From the NCBI GenBank assembly GCA_963752755.1, contig CAVVZJ010000008.1, positions 1 to 64,000 of the forward strand: a DNA stretch of 64,000 nucleotides, in the 5' to 3' direction. Positions 26,113 through 38,100 of this stretch are shown piece by piece; position 1 is the stretch's first letter, and every line of letters begins with the position of its first letter. Both the position numbers and the translations under genes were made by a program. Origin of the DNA: CAVVZJ01 sp963752755. Lineage in GTDB: Bacteria; Planctomycetota; Planctomycetia; Isosphaerales; Isosphaeraceae. The notes under the pieces were generated by a model. The model was not told the origin of the DNA. It was given only the letters and a program-made list of their open reading frames with translations, and made no database searches.

Positions 26113-26631
26113 TCAGGAGGGATCGTCCTCCCCGTCCCCAGCGGAATCGGAGGCTCGGTTCGCACTGCGGCGGTCGCGGGAGTCGTAGAGGACCATCGAG
26201 GCGACGACCGGGCGCAACAGGTCGTTGATCACGTCGGAGCGGTCCTTGCCGACGTGGATCGCGTAGAGCCAGAGCTTCTTGTCGAGGTCCTCCTCGATCG
26301 CGAACATCCGCTGCACCCGACGGGGCTTGGACGAGCCCCGGCTCCGCGACCGTGACCGTGACGAGTTCGACGAGTTCGACGAGTTCGACGAGTTCGACGA
26401 GTTCGACGAGTTCGACGAGGACGACCCCCCGCCCCGCCCCGCCGGCTCGGGCTCGGGCTCGGGCGACGGGCTCGGCTCCTCGGACTCGTCGGTCGCCTCG
26501 GCCTGCTGGCCGGGCCTCGGGGCCCCGGAGCCGGCGGCCAGCCGACGCTCGAACTCGGCCTCGGACATCGCCGGCCGGACCAGGCCGGTCCGGCTCTCCG
26601 GACCGGGAATGCCGCCGCGTCGCGCGCTCAT
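26113..26631 (-). CDS. Ribbon-helix-helix partition partner of ParA
   Basis: A 172-residue protein whose ATG overlaps the ParA stop (ATGA), so it is probably the DNA-binding half of the partition system. The N-terminal half is acidic and disordered, with a SNS-type tandem: seven Ser-Ser-Asn/Asn-Ser units encoded by the 9-base repeat GACGAGTTC on the plus strand (26358-26420), then SRSRSRSR. The C-terminal half has VQRMFAIEEDLDKKLWLYAI and HVGKDRSDVINDLLRPVV, a strand-helix-helix layout like CopG/ParG proteins. The last residues are charged. Function is inferred from position next to parA. Confidence 0.65.
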   Translation of the reverse strand: MSARRGGIPGPESRTGLVRPAMSEAEFERRLAAGSGAPRPGQQAEATDESEEPSPSPEPEPEPAGRGGGSSSSNSSNSSNSSNSSNSSNSSRSRSRSRGSSKPRRVQRMFAIEEDLDKKLWLYAIHVGKDRSDVINDLLRPVVASMVLYDSRDRRSANRASDSAGDGEDDPS

Positions 26632-27581
26632 CGCTCACCTCCCATCGCGGATCGCGGATCGCGGATCGCGGATTGCGTCTGGAGAAGTTCGAGAGCCGGC
26701 CCGTCCCCGAGGCCGGACTCACCCTCCTGCCCCATCGCGGTTGACGGTTGGATCGCGGCGGTCGGCGGCTGATCCCTCTTCGAATCCGCGATCCGCGATC
26801 CGCGATCCGCGATCCCCAGGAACGCCTCGGCCGCCGCGCGGTACGCCCTCGCCCCGGCGCACTCGGGATCGTAGTGCACCAGGGGGACGCCCCGCGCGTA
26901 CGCCTCGCGGAACCGCACCGAGGTCGGCACGGCGCGCTCGAAGACCAGGTCGCCGAAGTAGGAGCGGACCTCCGCCTCCACCTGCCGCGAGACGAGCGTC
27001 CGGTCCGTCCGCGTGATCAGGACCCCGTTGATCGCCAGGCTGCCGCCGTCGGTCAGCTCCTGGCGGAACGTCCCGACGTCGCGGACCAGTTCCTCCAGGG
27101 CGCGGACGCCGGCCAGGGCCGCGATGCAAGGGTCGATCGGGATCAGGATCTCGCCGACGGCGTAGAGGATCGCCACGTTCAAGGGCGTGAGCACCGGGCT
27201 GGTGTCGAAGACGACGACGTCATAATCCGTCACCCCCCGCAAGGCGCGTCGGACGCGGAACTCGCGCCCCTGGCCGAGTCCCTGGGTGCCGCCCATCTGG
27301 TCGGAGCACTGGCTGAGCCGATGGCCGGGCGCGACCAGGTCGAGCCCCGGCACGAGATCGGCCCGCGCCAGTTCGGGAATCGGCACGCCGTCGAGCAAGA
27401 CGTCGGCCAGGCCCTCCGCCGGCGCGCCCGTCGGCAGGAAGCCGAGGGTCGCGTTGCCCGACGGGTCGGCGTCGATCAGCAGGACACGCCGCCCCCGGTC
27501 GGCCAGGGCCGCCGAGAGGTTGATGGCGGTCGTGCTCTTGCCGACCCCCCCCTTCGCATTCGTCACCGCCACGCAACGCAT
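26628..27581 (-). CDS. parA: ParA-family partition ATPase
   Basis: A 317-residue Walker-type ATPase for plasmid or chromosome segregation. ATG 27581 gives MRCVAVTNAKGGVGKSTTAI, the deviant Walker A with its signature Lys. Walker A' is VLLIDADPSGNATLGFLPTG, and Walker B is YDVVVFDTSPVLTPLNVAIL. The conserved IPIDPCIAALAGVRALEELV follows, then NGVLITRTDRT. The last 60 residues are a low-complexity tail where heptamer repeats have been translated (IADRGSRIADSK and SAIRDPRSAMG). Upstream, toward 28.6 kb, lies the CCWGG-rich noncoding tract; the downstream coupled gene is the ribbon-helix-helix protein. Confidence 0.92.
   Translation of the reverse strand: MRCVAVTNAKGGVGKSTTAINLSAALADRGRRVLLIDADPSGNATLGFLPTGAPAEGLADVLLDGVPIPELARADLVPGLDLVAPGHRLSQCSDQMGGTQGLGQGREFRVRRALRGVTDYDVVVFDTSPVLTPLNVAILYAVGEILIPIDPCIAALAGVRALEELVRDVGTFRQELTDGGSLAINGVLITRTDRTLVSRQVEAEVRSYFGDLVFERAVPTSVRFREAYARGVPLVHYDPECAGARAYRAAAEAFLGIADRGSRIADSKRDQPPTAAIQPSTAMGQEGESGLGDGPALELLQTQSAIRDPRSAMGGER
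26644..26815. repeat. Two CGCGGAT heptamer arrays in the parA 3' end
   Basis: About four tandem copies of CGCGGAT lie at 26644-26673 and about four copies of the complement ATCCGCG at 26784-26815. The two arrays face each other and can form a long hairpin. They are read through as the ParA tail. This is the third heptamer family in the window, beside TGACCAA and GACCAGT. Confidence 0.8.
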
Positions 27582-27589
27582 CGGTCGTC

Positions 27590-28650
27590 TCCCCGGACCC
27601 GACCCCCACCGCGACCCGCGACGCCCCCGGCCCGGAGGCGCCATCCCCCCTGCTCCGCCGTCGCCGCCGCGTCGGCCTTCCTTTTGGATTTTCAAGACCT
27701 CTATCGGTCTGAACTTGGTCCCTCGTCCAGTCGTTTCCTCGATCCCAAGGCGCCATGCCGCCGAGGCGCCTGGTTTCCAAGATTTTTCGAAACACTGGCC
27801 CCTGTTCTTCCAGGTTTCCAGGAACCCAGTCACCTCGCGACCAAGGCGCCTTGCCGCCAGGGTCAGTCGGTCCCTCGCGGCCAGGACAGCCAGGTTTCCA
27901 GATCCCAGGGAACCCTGGTTCCCGGGTACCCATTTCCAGGAAAAAACCAGGTGCCTTGGGCCCCTGGAAACCAAGGGGGCCGATCAACCTGGATTACCCG
28001 AGATCCAAGCTCCTCAAGCCTCCCGGCTTTCAAGCGACCTGGAGAGAAGCAACAGCAAGGTGACAAGGTTATGTCGTCCCGATGGTTCCCGGGTCCCCTG
28101 GCAACTTGGTACCAAGGGAGATTAGCCCCCTTGGCATCAAGGGATCAGGGGACTCATCATCCCTTGGTCGATTCCCGAAATGGGAATCAAGGGCCACCAG
28201 TTTCCTGAGTTCCCAGGAGACCACGGAAACAAGGACCACTCATGAGCAAGGTCCCCACATTCCCTTGGTCCATCAAAGATCAAGCGAAACCAGTGACCAG
28301 GGAACCCAGTTCCCGCATGGACCAGGGCAACTCGCGATCCAGTTAACCCAGAGAACTTGCTGAATCAACGGCCAGGGTTACTCATGTCACTTGGTTCCAA
28401 GGTGCCCTGGAAGCCACGTGGGCGCGAGGTCAAGGGACCGATTTCCCAAGGAGAATCGATACCCCGGGACCCTGGGATTCCAGGGGCCTTGGAAACCGGG
28501 AACCTCGCTGACCGGGTTGTCTGGAGACCTTGATCGCTGGGGACCCTGGAATCATTTTGAAAATGCGAGCTTGAAGCCAGGTTTTCAAGGATTCATGATG
28601 GCAAGGGATTTCCGATCGCTGGGATCACTGATAACCTGGAACCCAGCCGC
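27590..28650. other. Noncoding tract rich in CCWGG and CCWWGG words
   Basis: No convincing gene is seen in this kilobase upstream of parA. From about 27735 to 28640 it is packed with short palindromic words: by eye I count about two dozen CCAGG/CCTGG and about a dozen CCAAGG/CCTTGG, plus GGAACC/GGTTCC and GGCGCC, giving a woven texture (for example CCAGGGAACCCTGGTTCCCG near 27905). Base composition is lower in GC than the genes around it. It could be a partition site, or a decayed repeat array. Confidence 0.6.
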
Positions 28651-29149
28651 CAAACGACGGGTCGGCCCGCACCGGGGACGTCGCCGGACGGACGCCCTGA
28701 GTTTCCGGAGGTCCGGTCGGGACAGGGCAGGGGGGTGCCGACACACTTTCCTTTCCTCGACCGTCAACGTCCGTCCGGCCCCCCGCCCAACGGCCCCGGT
28801 GACAGCGCTTTTGAGTTTTCCCGACTCACCCCACCAGAATTTTGTTGACACCTGAGATCGCGAAGTCTAGCATGCGTCATTGCATGATTGGTTGGTAGGA
28901 TTGGGTTGTCCCGGGCCGCAAGGACGGCGGACCGGAAGGGCGGGGCCCGCAACGTCGGCGGGTCGCATGGAGTGTGTGGGCTGTGAGGGTGCCGGACCGA
29001 CCGGGAGGTCTGGGCAACCCTTGACGAATCGAATCATAGCCTGCATGCTCTTTACTATTCTCGAATTTCATTTTTTCCGGAAATCGATACGTCAATTCCC
29101 TGATCTTCGTCACGCCGGCTGACGGCGCCACGATCGTGAGGTCTCCGAT
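28651..29149. other. Intergenic region before the giant gene
   Basis: About 500 bp without a convincing gene. An AT-rich stretch at 29035-29100 (TTTACTATTCTCGAATTTC region) is the likeliest promoter for the giant gene. An inverted-word texture continues only to about 28640. Confidence 0.4.
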
Positions 29150-32100
29150 ATGAGTCCGGCATCCTCCCAGGCTCCGTCCCCGGCCGATCGCAACCGACGA
29201 ACGGGGGACCGACGGCCACGGAAGATCGTGGCCCGCACGCGGGCGCGACGGAAGGCCCGATGGCGGGGCGTCGAGGCCCTGGAGCCGCGAACCTTGCTGG
29301 CGACCCTGCCGGCCATCCAGCTCGACCCCCAGTTCCCGGCCACCGTCGACGGGCTCGATACCCTGCGCGACATCTCGCGGGCGGGCAACGAGTACGAGAG
29401 CCAGCCGACGGTCGCCGTCAGCCCGGCCAACCCGCAAAGGCTCGTCGCCGTCTGGCAGGTGTATAACCCGAACGACGCCACGACGCCCTACCAGGTCCGC
29501 GGCGCCTACTCCAACGACGGCGGCCTGAACTGGGGGAACTTCAGCGTGCAGCCGGAGGGCGTGCTCTCGATCTTCCCCACGAGCCTGCCGGTGGCGTTCC
29601 CGGTCGTCAGCGACATCACGGCGACCTTCGACGGCAACGGCTACCTCTACATCGCCGAGTCGGAACACTCGACCGACCTGAGCAATGGCGCCATCGTCGC
29701 CGCCAGCTACGACTTCAACGGCGTCGCGCCGTCGCTGGTGAGCTCCCAGACGGTGCAGGTCTGGAACCAGAGTGACCAGAACTTCAGCGACAAGTCGATC
29801 CGCAAGCCCCAGATCGTCGCCGACAGCACCCGGGCGACGTTCGTGGACCCGACCACCGGCCAGGTCCGGACGAACCCCGGCGCCGGCAACGTGTACCTGG
29901 CCTGGGGGACCGACGTCCCGCCGCCGCCGACCCCGCCGACGCCGTGGAACCGCAACACGGTCGAGTTGCTGGCCTCCCCGGCGAGTGGCGGCGGGGCCAA
30001 TCCGTTGACCTTCGGCGGCCCGAACACCGTCGGCTCGGGTCACGTCTCGCTCTCGCACGACGCGGCGCCGCGGATCTCGGTCAGCCAGGGCAACTCCGGC
30101 TCCGGCACCCAGGCGGGCCAAGTGACGGTCGTCTTCGACGACTTCGGCGGCGGCCGCACCAACTCGCCGCCGGTGGACCTGATCCGGGTCGCATCGTTAC
30201 GCCCCCCAGGCCGGCGGCACGATCGCGGCGATCGGCGGGCGCAGACGGTCGATAGCACCACCGTCCTGGGCGCCGCCACCAGCCCGTATCCGCTGGTGAC
30301 CGCCTCCAACCCGCAGGGCATCGGCCCGGCGCCGGTGATCGCCTCCGATAACACGAGCGGCACCGCCAGCCCGAACGCCGGCCGGCTCTACATCGCCTAC
30401 GTGGACCGCTACGACAGCCATCCGCTTCCCCATGATCGCGGCCCCCAACCCGGCCGACAACACCGACATCTTCGTCCTCTACTCCGACAACGGCGGCGCC
30501 ACCTGGAACCGGATGAACTACACCGACTCCGGCTTCTTCCCCATGAAGCGCCCCGCCAACGACGACAACGGGTTCCAGGACGGCTTCTCCGGGGGCACCA
30601 GCGACCCGAACCAGTTCCCGACCTATATCACCGGTCAGCCGCAGTTCGAGCCGGCACTGGCCGTGGACCCGGTGACCGGCATGGTCGCCCTGAGCTATCT
30701 CGACACCCGCTACGACGCGGCCCGGGCCCGGACGGCCGTCTCGGTCGCCGTGGCCCTGCCCGGCGGCTTCGGACCAGGAGCCTCAGTTCAGCCCGTCGAA
30801 CTTCGTCAACGCTCCCCAGCGCGCCTACGACATCGCCAGCCGCCAGGACGTCACCCTGGCCCCGATCCCCGACAACGCCGCGGCCACGCCCTACGCGGGC
30901 GTCGCCGACATCGGCGGCTTCGGCGACCACACCGGCCTGGCCTACTACAACGGCCGGCTCTACCAGGCCTGGTCCAGCAACATCAACGGCGGCGATCAGG
31001 GTGACGACGACGACCGATTCCTCGACATCCGCCTGGCCATCGCCGACAGCGCCGTCGGCCCTCGGGTCATCTGCCAGCACGATGGGGCCGGTCGAAGTCC
31101 ACCACCGTCGATGGCGTCACCTTCAACGACCGGCGACCGCCCAGGGCGTGCCGATCCTCGACGGCTTCGTCGTGACCTTCGACCGCGGCGTGGACCCGAG
31201 CACCTTCGGCATCGGCGACGTGACGGTCACCTCCCGGAGCCCGTCCACGTCCGGCAGTCAGGCCGGCGTCCCGGTGTCGGTCCTCTCCGTCACGCCACTC
31301 AATGCCAGCGCGACCGGGGCGACCCAGTTCCTCGTGCGGGTCCCCGACCAGACGAACACCGGCACCTATTCCTACACGATCGGCCCGGACGTCCGGGCCA
31401 TGCTCGGCGGCACCGCGATGGACCAGAACGGCGACGGCCGGCCCGGCCAGGCCGACGACGTGTACCAGGTCCCGACGACCGGCGACGACACGACCCTGCC
31501 GTTGATGATCGGCGGCCCGAAAGTCGTCCGTACCTTCGTCCTGGCCGACGACGACCGGAACCCGGCCACCCCGCCGGTCCCGACGACGACCGCGGACAAC
31601 CGCGTCACCGACCAGAGCGTCTCGGCCGTGTACGTCGTCTTCAGCCGCGACATGGACCCGACCACCTTCGACGCCTCGGACATCCTCAGCGCCACCGGCC
31701 CGCTGGCCTACCGGCTCGACCCGGCCACCGGCCAGACCGTCCTCACGACCCGGCTCTTCGGCCCGTTCACCGTCACCCCGGCGCCGATCGCCGACCCGAA
31801 CAACCCGGACCCCGACCCGGACCACCCCCGCACCTACCAGATTTCGTTCCCGGCCGAGACGCTCAGCGGCACCTACGCCTTCACCATCGGTCCACAGGTC
31901 CAGAGCGCCGTGACCGCCGGTCACGACCTGCTCGACTCCAACCAGAACGCCGGCCTGGCCCGGCTCCGCGAGGAGGCCTCCAGCCCCGAGGAGCTGGTCA
32001 CGCGGACCTATACGCAGTCCAACGCCACGACCATCGGCGGCGGTGCCGCGGGCGACACCTACTCCGCGACCCTGCACGTCCCGGACAACTTCCAGGTCAA

Positions 32101-35100
32101 GGACGTCAACCTCACCCTCAACATCCAGTACCCGCGTGACTCCGACCTGGAGGCATGGCTCTACAGCCCCGACCCCACGAAGTCGCCGGTCCCGCTCTTC
32201 AGCACGCTGAAGAACACGGCGCCGTTCGCCAACTTCACCAACACCACGCTCGACGACTCGGCCACGACCCCGATCCAGAACGGCGGCCCGCCGTTCAACG
32301 GCCGGTTCAACCCGCGGCAGCCCCTGGCCGACCTCAACGACGTGGAGTCGGCCGGTGACTGGCGGCTGGAGATCACCGTCAACGCCGCCGGCACCGTCGG
32401 CAAGGTCCTCAACTGGACGCTCCAGCTCCAGCAAGCGTTGCCCACCGATGGCCTGGGCGAGCCGGTGGCCGACCGCGCCAACGCCGCCTTCCGGATCTTC
32501 ACGATGGACCCGACGATGGCCCAGTCCAGCCAGACCTGGACGGCCGTCGGCCCGGCCGGCGTGGACGCCCGCGCCGCCCGGCGGCAACGCCGAGGTCGCC
32601 GGCCGCGTCAACGCCACGGCCCTCGACCCGTCCGACCCCTCGGGCAACACCGCCTACATCGCCAGCGCCTCGGGCGGGATCTGGAAGACGACCAACTTCC
32701 TCACCACCGACCCGGCCGGCCCGACCTACGTCCCCTTGACCGACAACGGCGCCTTGGCCGGCATGAGCATCAGCTCGATCGCCGTCTTCGGCCGCAACGA
32801 CGACCCCGGCCAGTCGGTCATCTACGCCGCCACCGGCGACGCCGACGCGCTCGGCGACCCGAGCCTGGCCGGCCTGACCAGCCGGGGCCTGGGCATCCTC
32901 CGCTCGATGGACGGCGGCCAGACCTGGGAGCTGCTCGACAGCACCGACAACAGCCTGCCGTTCGCCCAGCGCGACCACGCCTTCGCCTCGGCGCCCGGCC
33001 AGGCCGGCGTCAGCTTCTACAAGGTCGTCGTCGATCCGACCCCCACGCCCAGCGGCGACGTCATCGTCTATGCCGCCGTCGTCGATATCGACGGCAATGG
33101 GCTCTCCACACCCACGGTCACCAAGGGGGGCTTCTACCGGAGCCTCGACTCCGGCCAGACCTGGCAGCGGATGGCGCCGGCCAGGCCACCGACATCGTCC
33201 TCGACCCCCACAGCGCCGACGCCGTCACCGGCAACCTCCGCTTCCTCTACGCCGCCTTCGCCGGCGACGGCGTCTATTTCAGCCCCAACCGCGGCCAGAA
33301 CTTCAACCTGATGGCCGGCACCACCGGCGACCCCTTGATCCAGCTCGCCGACCTGGCCCAGCCCCAGCCGATCGCCGTCAACCAGGTGGACACCCCCAAC
33401 GGCAAGCCCGGCCGGATCGTCCTGGCCAAGCCGGCCCTGACCGGCGACCCCCTGAAGGACGGCATCTACGCCGGCTGGCTCTACGCCGCCGTCGTCGGCC
33501 CGACCAGCGACCCGCTCGGCGGCACCGAGAACCTCGTCGGCGTCTATCTGACCAAGGACTTCGGCCAGACCTGGACCAAGCTCCACCTGCCGGCGGTTTT
33601 CGACACCGCCCACGTCCCCTACCTGAGCCTGCCCGCGAACGACCCGACCTTGCCCGACATCGACCCGACCGGCCGCACCACCCCGGCCGGCACCGCCTGG
33701 CACCTCGGCGACTTCGATATCTCGCTGGCCGTCGATCCGAACAACCCCAACGTCATCTACGTCGGCGCCAACAGCCAGTTCCAGGACACCGGCCTGATCC
33801 GGATCGACACGACCGGCGTCCACGACTCGAAGGCCTTCTACCTCGACAACCGCGACCCCGACGGCGGCCTGCGGCGGACGTTCGTCACGGCCGACCCGAT
33901 CACCGGCAGCGCCGTCTCCCTGGTCGTGCCCACCCGCGGCGCCACCCCGGCCAACGGCCGGCCGCCCTACGACCCGATCTCCGAGCCGTACCTGAACCTG
34001 ATCCGCGACCCGAACAACCCGTTCGTCGCCGACGCCACCATCCTGGTCACCAACACCGCCCAGTTCTCCAACAGCGGCGCCCAGGTCCGCTGGACCCAGT
34101 TCGACCAGGCGCTGAAGCCCGATATCTATGCCACCGCCAACGATCCGACCTTCGACAGTCCGGTCGATCCCTGGGGCCGGCCCGCCCGCGGCGTCCACCA
34201 GATCCTCACGGTCCGCGACCCCTTGACCGGCGCCAACCGGATGATCTTCAGCACCAACCAGGGCGTCTATACCGCCGTGGACAAGGGCGACGGCACCCTC
34301 GTCGGCTCGATCGGCGGCCAGCCGACGCTCGACACCGATGCCGGCAACACCCCGGTCGTGCAAGGCTCGCGCAACGGCAACCTCCAGATCGCCCAGATGA
34401 ACTACGGCGCCGCGCAGCCGAGCTTCCTCGCGGCCCAGCTCGCCGCGCTCCAGGGCTTCCTCTACGGCTCGGCCGAGAACATCGGCTCGCCGATGTCCGA
34501 CCCCGGCCTGCTCGACCCCAACAGCGCCGGCTACGGCAACCTGAGCTGGCAGGGCGGCTTCGACCTCTCCCCCGTGCCCGACCGCAACAGCACCCGCGGC
34601 GCCGTGGCCGTGCAGCAGGAGATCGACACCGTCGGCGGCCAGCCGCAGGGCGGGACCGTCTATTACTGGCGGCCCAGCGAGGCGCTCGTCGAGGTCACCA
34701 ACGCCGACCAGCCGGCCAACAACCAGTGGCCCGCCAACGACGGCCGGCCCAGCACCGATACCTTCCAGGTCAACGGCACCGCCTACACCTTCGGCCTCTA
34801 CCAGACCTCCAACCCGGGCAACGTGGTGGACTCGCAGTGGCCCTACCGCCAGGGCTTCAACTTCGCCGTCAACCCGCTCTCGGGTAATCAGATCCTCATC
34901 AGTTCGGCCGCCGGCCGCGTCTTCAAGACCGACGACCGCGGCCTCGTCTGGGCCGAGGTCGGCAACCCCGGCGCCCTCGACAGCACCAACGCCCAGGCCC
35001 TCGCCTACGGCGCCCCCGACCCCAACGGCCCGGCCGGCGGCAAGGTCCTCGACAACTTCCTCTACGCCGGCACGGCGGGCGGCCACATCTTCGTCACCTT

Positions 35101-38100
35101 CACCGGCGGCGGCGGCAACGGCAACAGTTGGCTGCCCCTCTCCAACGGCCTCGACGGTTCACCCATCCAGACGATCATCCCCGACCCGACCCGAGGCAAC
35201 TACGACGCCTTCGCCGTCACCCAGCAGGGCGTCTATTACAATCCCGACGCCAAGGGGGGCGCCGACTGGCGGAACATCACCGGCAATCTCTTCTCGATCG
35301 CCCACGGCCCGCTCGCCAATGGCGGCGACAACGGCACCGAGAACCTCCTGCAAACCCTCACCGCCTTGCAGGTTGACTGGCGTTACGTCATCCCCGATGA
35401 CTTCGCCGATCCCAACGGCCCGACCCACCCGGTCCTCTACGTCTCCGGCGACAGCGGCGTCTATCGCTCGTTCGACAAGGGGACGACCTGGAACCGCTTC
35501 CCCGAGGACGCCAGCACGAACCTGCTCGACAGCCCGACGCCCGGCGGCGGCCTGCCGAACGTTCGCGTCACCGACCTCGACCTCTCGCTCGGCAACGTGG
35601 ACCCGACGACCGGCCGGCCCGACACGGCCGGCGGCGCCAACGTCCTGGTCGCCACCACCTACGGCCGCGGCCAGTTCGCCATCCGGTTGGCCCCGATGGT
35701 CCTGCCCAACCAGGCCGGCGTGGCCCCGGTCCTCCACCTCGCCTCCGACACCGAGAGCGACACCGGCCTCTCCCAGACCGACGGCATCACCCGCAACCGC
35801 GCCCCCTACGTCGTCGGCTACAGCGAGCAGACCGCCTTCGGCAACGACGTGACCATCCGCCTGATCGACCAGACGCCCGACAGCCCCACCTTCGGCCAGG
35901 TCGTCGGCGTCGGCAAGACCGACGAGTTCGGCCGGTTCCTCACGATCAACCCCGACGGCTCGCTCCACGCCGGCATCCGGATCCAGAAGGTCGATGCCGA
36001 CGGCAACCCCGTCTATGACAGCGACGGCAACCCGGTCCCCGCCGACCTGATGACCTTCGACGGCAAGAAGACCCTGGGCGTGCAGGCGACCAACGCCTCG
36101 GGCACCCAGGGCAACATCGCCGTCGTCGGCGACGGCACGCTGACGACCATCGAACTCGACACCACCCCGCCCGACCCGGCCCAGTTGCCCGACCTCCAGG
36201 ACGGCAGCGACACCGGCCCGAACAATGCCGACGAGATCACCAACCCCAATATCGTCGCCGCGGCCAACGCCGGCAAGCTGCTGTTCACCATCACCTTCGG
36301 CGCCAGCGAGGTGAACACTCAGGCCACGCTCTACCGCGACAACGTCGCGGTCGGCCAGCCCGCGTCCGGCACCGGCTCGGCCGTCGTCACCGACCCCGGC
36401 CCGATCAGCCCCGACGGCGACTACGCCTACAAGGTCCAGCTCACCGACCAGGCCGGCAACGCCAGCCCCGACAGCCCGGTGCTGAACGTCCGCGTCGATA
36501 CCCAGGCCCCGGCCCAGCCCGACCAGCCGACGCTCGACCCCAACAACCCGGTCGGCGGCAGCGACTCGGGCCTCGTCGGCGACGGCATCACCAACGTCCG
36601 CCAGCCGTTCTTCAGCGGCAACGCCGAGCCCAACACCCTGGCCAACCCCAACGCCCCGAGCACCACCCAGCAGAACGTCGTGACCCTGCTGGACCAGTTC
36701 AACACCGTCTATGGCACCAGCACCGTCCAGCCCGACGGCACCTACTCGGTCCAGCCGAGCACGCCGCTGACCGACCGCGCCTACTCCTTCCACGTCCGCG
36801 TCACCGACCTGGCCGGCAACGACAGCGCCGACAGCGACCCGATCGCCGTCACCGTCCAGAGCGCCACGCCGCCCACGCCGACGCTCCAGATGGTCCTGAC
36901 CGACGATTCGGGCCTGCCCGGCGACAACATCACCAACGTCACGCGGCCCCACTTCCAGGGCGCCCACGCCCGGGCCGGCCTCACCGTGCAAATCGTGGAC
37001 GTCAACGGCCTGATCACCGGTACGCCCGGCGCCTTGGTCCCGCCCGGCGCCGGCGCCACGCCGATCATCGTCGCCAACGACGGCACCTTCTCGTTCCAGT
37101 TCCCCCAGCCCCTGGACGACAACCAGCCCGGCCAGAAATACCGGATCGCGGCCCGGACCATCGACATCGCCGGCAACTACGCCGACAGCGCCCCGCTGGA
37201 CTTCCAGATCCTCACCGCCGGCCCGTCCGACTCGCCGGTCATCGGCCTGCTGGCGGCCGACGACACCGGCACCAAGGGCGACAACGTCACCAGCCTCCGG
37301 CAGGTCCAGATCAGCGGCACCGGCGCCACGCCGGGCGTCACCGTCGTGCTCCTGCCGGTCGGCGTCGTTCCCAGCCCCGACAAGGAGCTCGCCCAGACCA
37401 CCGCCGACGCCGGCGGCCACTTCATCCTCCAGCCGCCGAACCAGCTCCAGAACGGCACCCTCACGGTCGTCGCCCGCGAGGTGGACGCCGCCGGCAACTA
37501 CGGCCCGGCCAGCCGCGCCCTGGTCCACGGTCAGGCCGTGAATGGCCCCCTGGGCATCCGGCTCGTCACCACCCCCGGCGACTATAACGCCGACGGCCGC
37601 GCCGACCTGGCCAGCTTCAACCGCGACACCGGCGCGATCAGCCTCGGGATCACCGGCGGCGGCAACACCACCGGCTCCGTCGGTGTCGCCGGCGCGAAGA
37701 CCATCCCGCTCCAGGGCGACTTCGACGGCGACGGCAAGACCGACTACGGCGTCGTGGACGCCCGCACCAACACCTGGACCATCCAGCGCTCGCAGCTCGG
37801 CCGGTTCACCCTCCAGTTCGGCTGGCCCGGCGTGGACCTGCCGCTCACCGGCGACTTCGACGGCGACGGCAAGACCGACATCGGCGTCTTCCGGCCCACC
37901 AACGCCACCTACTACGTCCTGCTCAGCGGCGGCGGCGTCCTGATCCAGCAGTTCGGCCAGCCCAACCGCGACCGCCCGTTGCTCGGCGACTTCGACGGCG
38001 ACGGCAAGACCGACCTGCTGATCTACCGCCCCGACACCTCCCAGTTCATCGGCCGGCTCAGCGGCGGCAGCGTCCTCATCCAGCAGTTCGGCTGGCCCGG

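Noticed and set aside
27590..28210. Coding frames in the CCWGG-rich tract
   Set aside because: Frames on both strands are full of Gly, Pro and Trp from the repeated words and show no conserved motif.
33134..35086. 650-residue open frame on the minus strand
   Set aside because: Shadow of the giant gene, same composition bias.
35159..37528. 789-residue open frame on the minus strand
   Set aside because: Shadow of the giant secreted protein; Val/Gly/Ala/Arg-rich with no family features.
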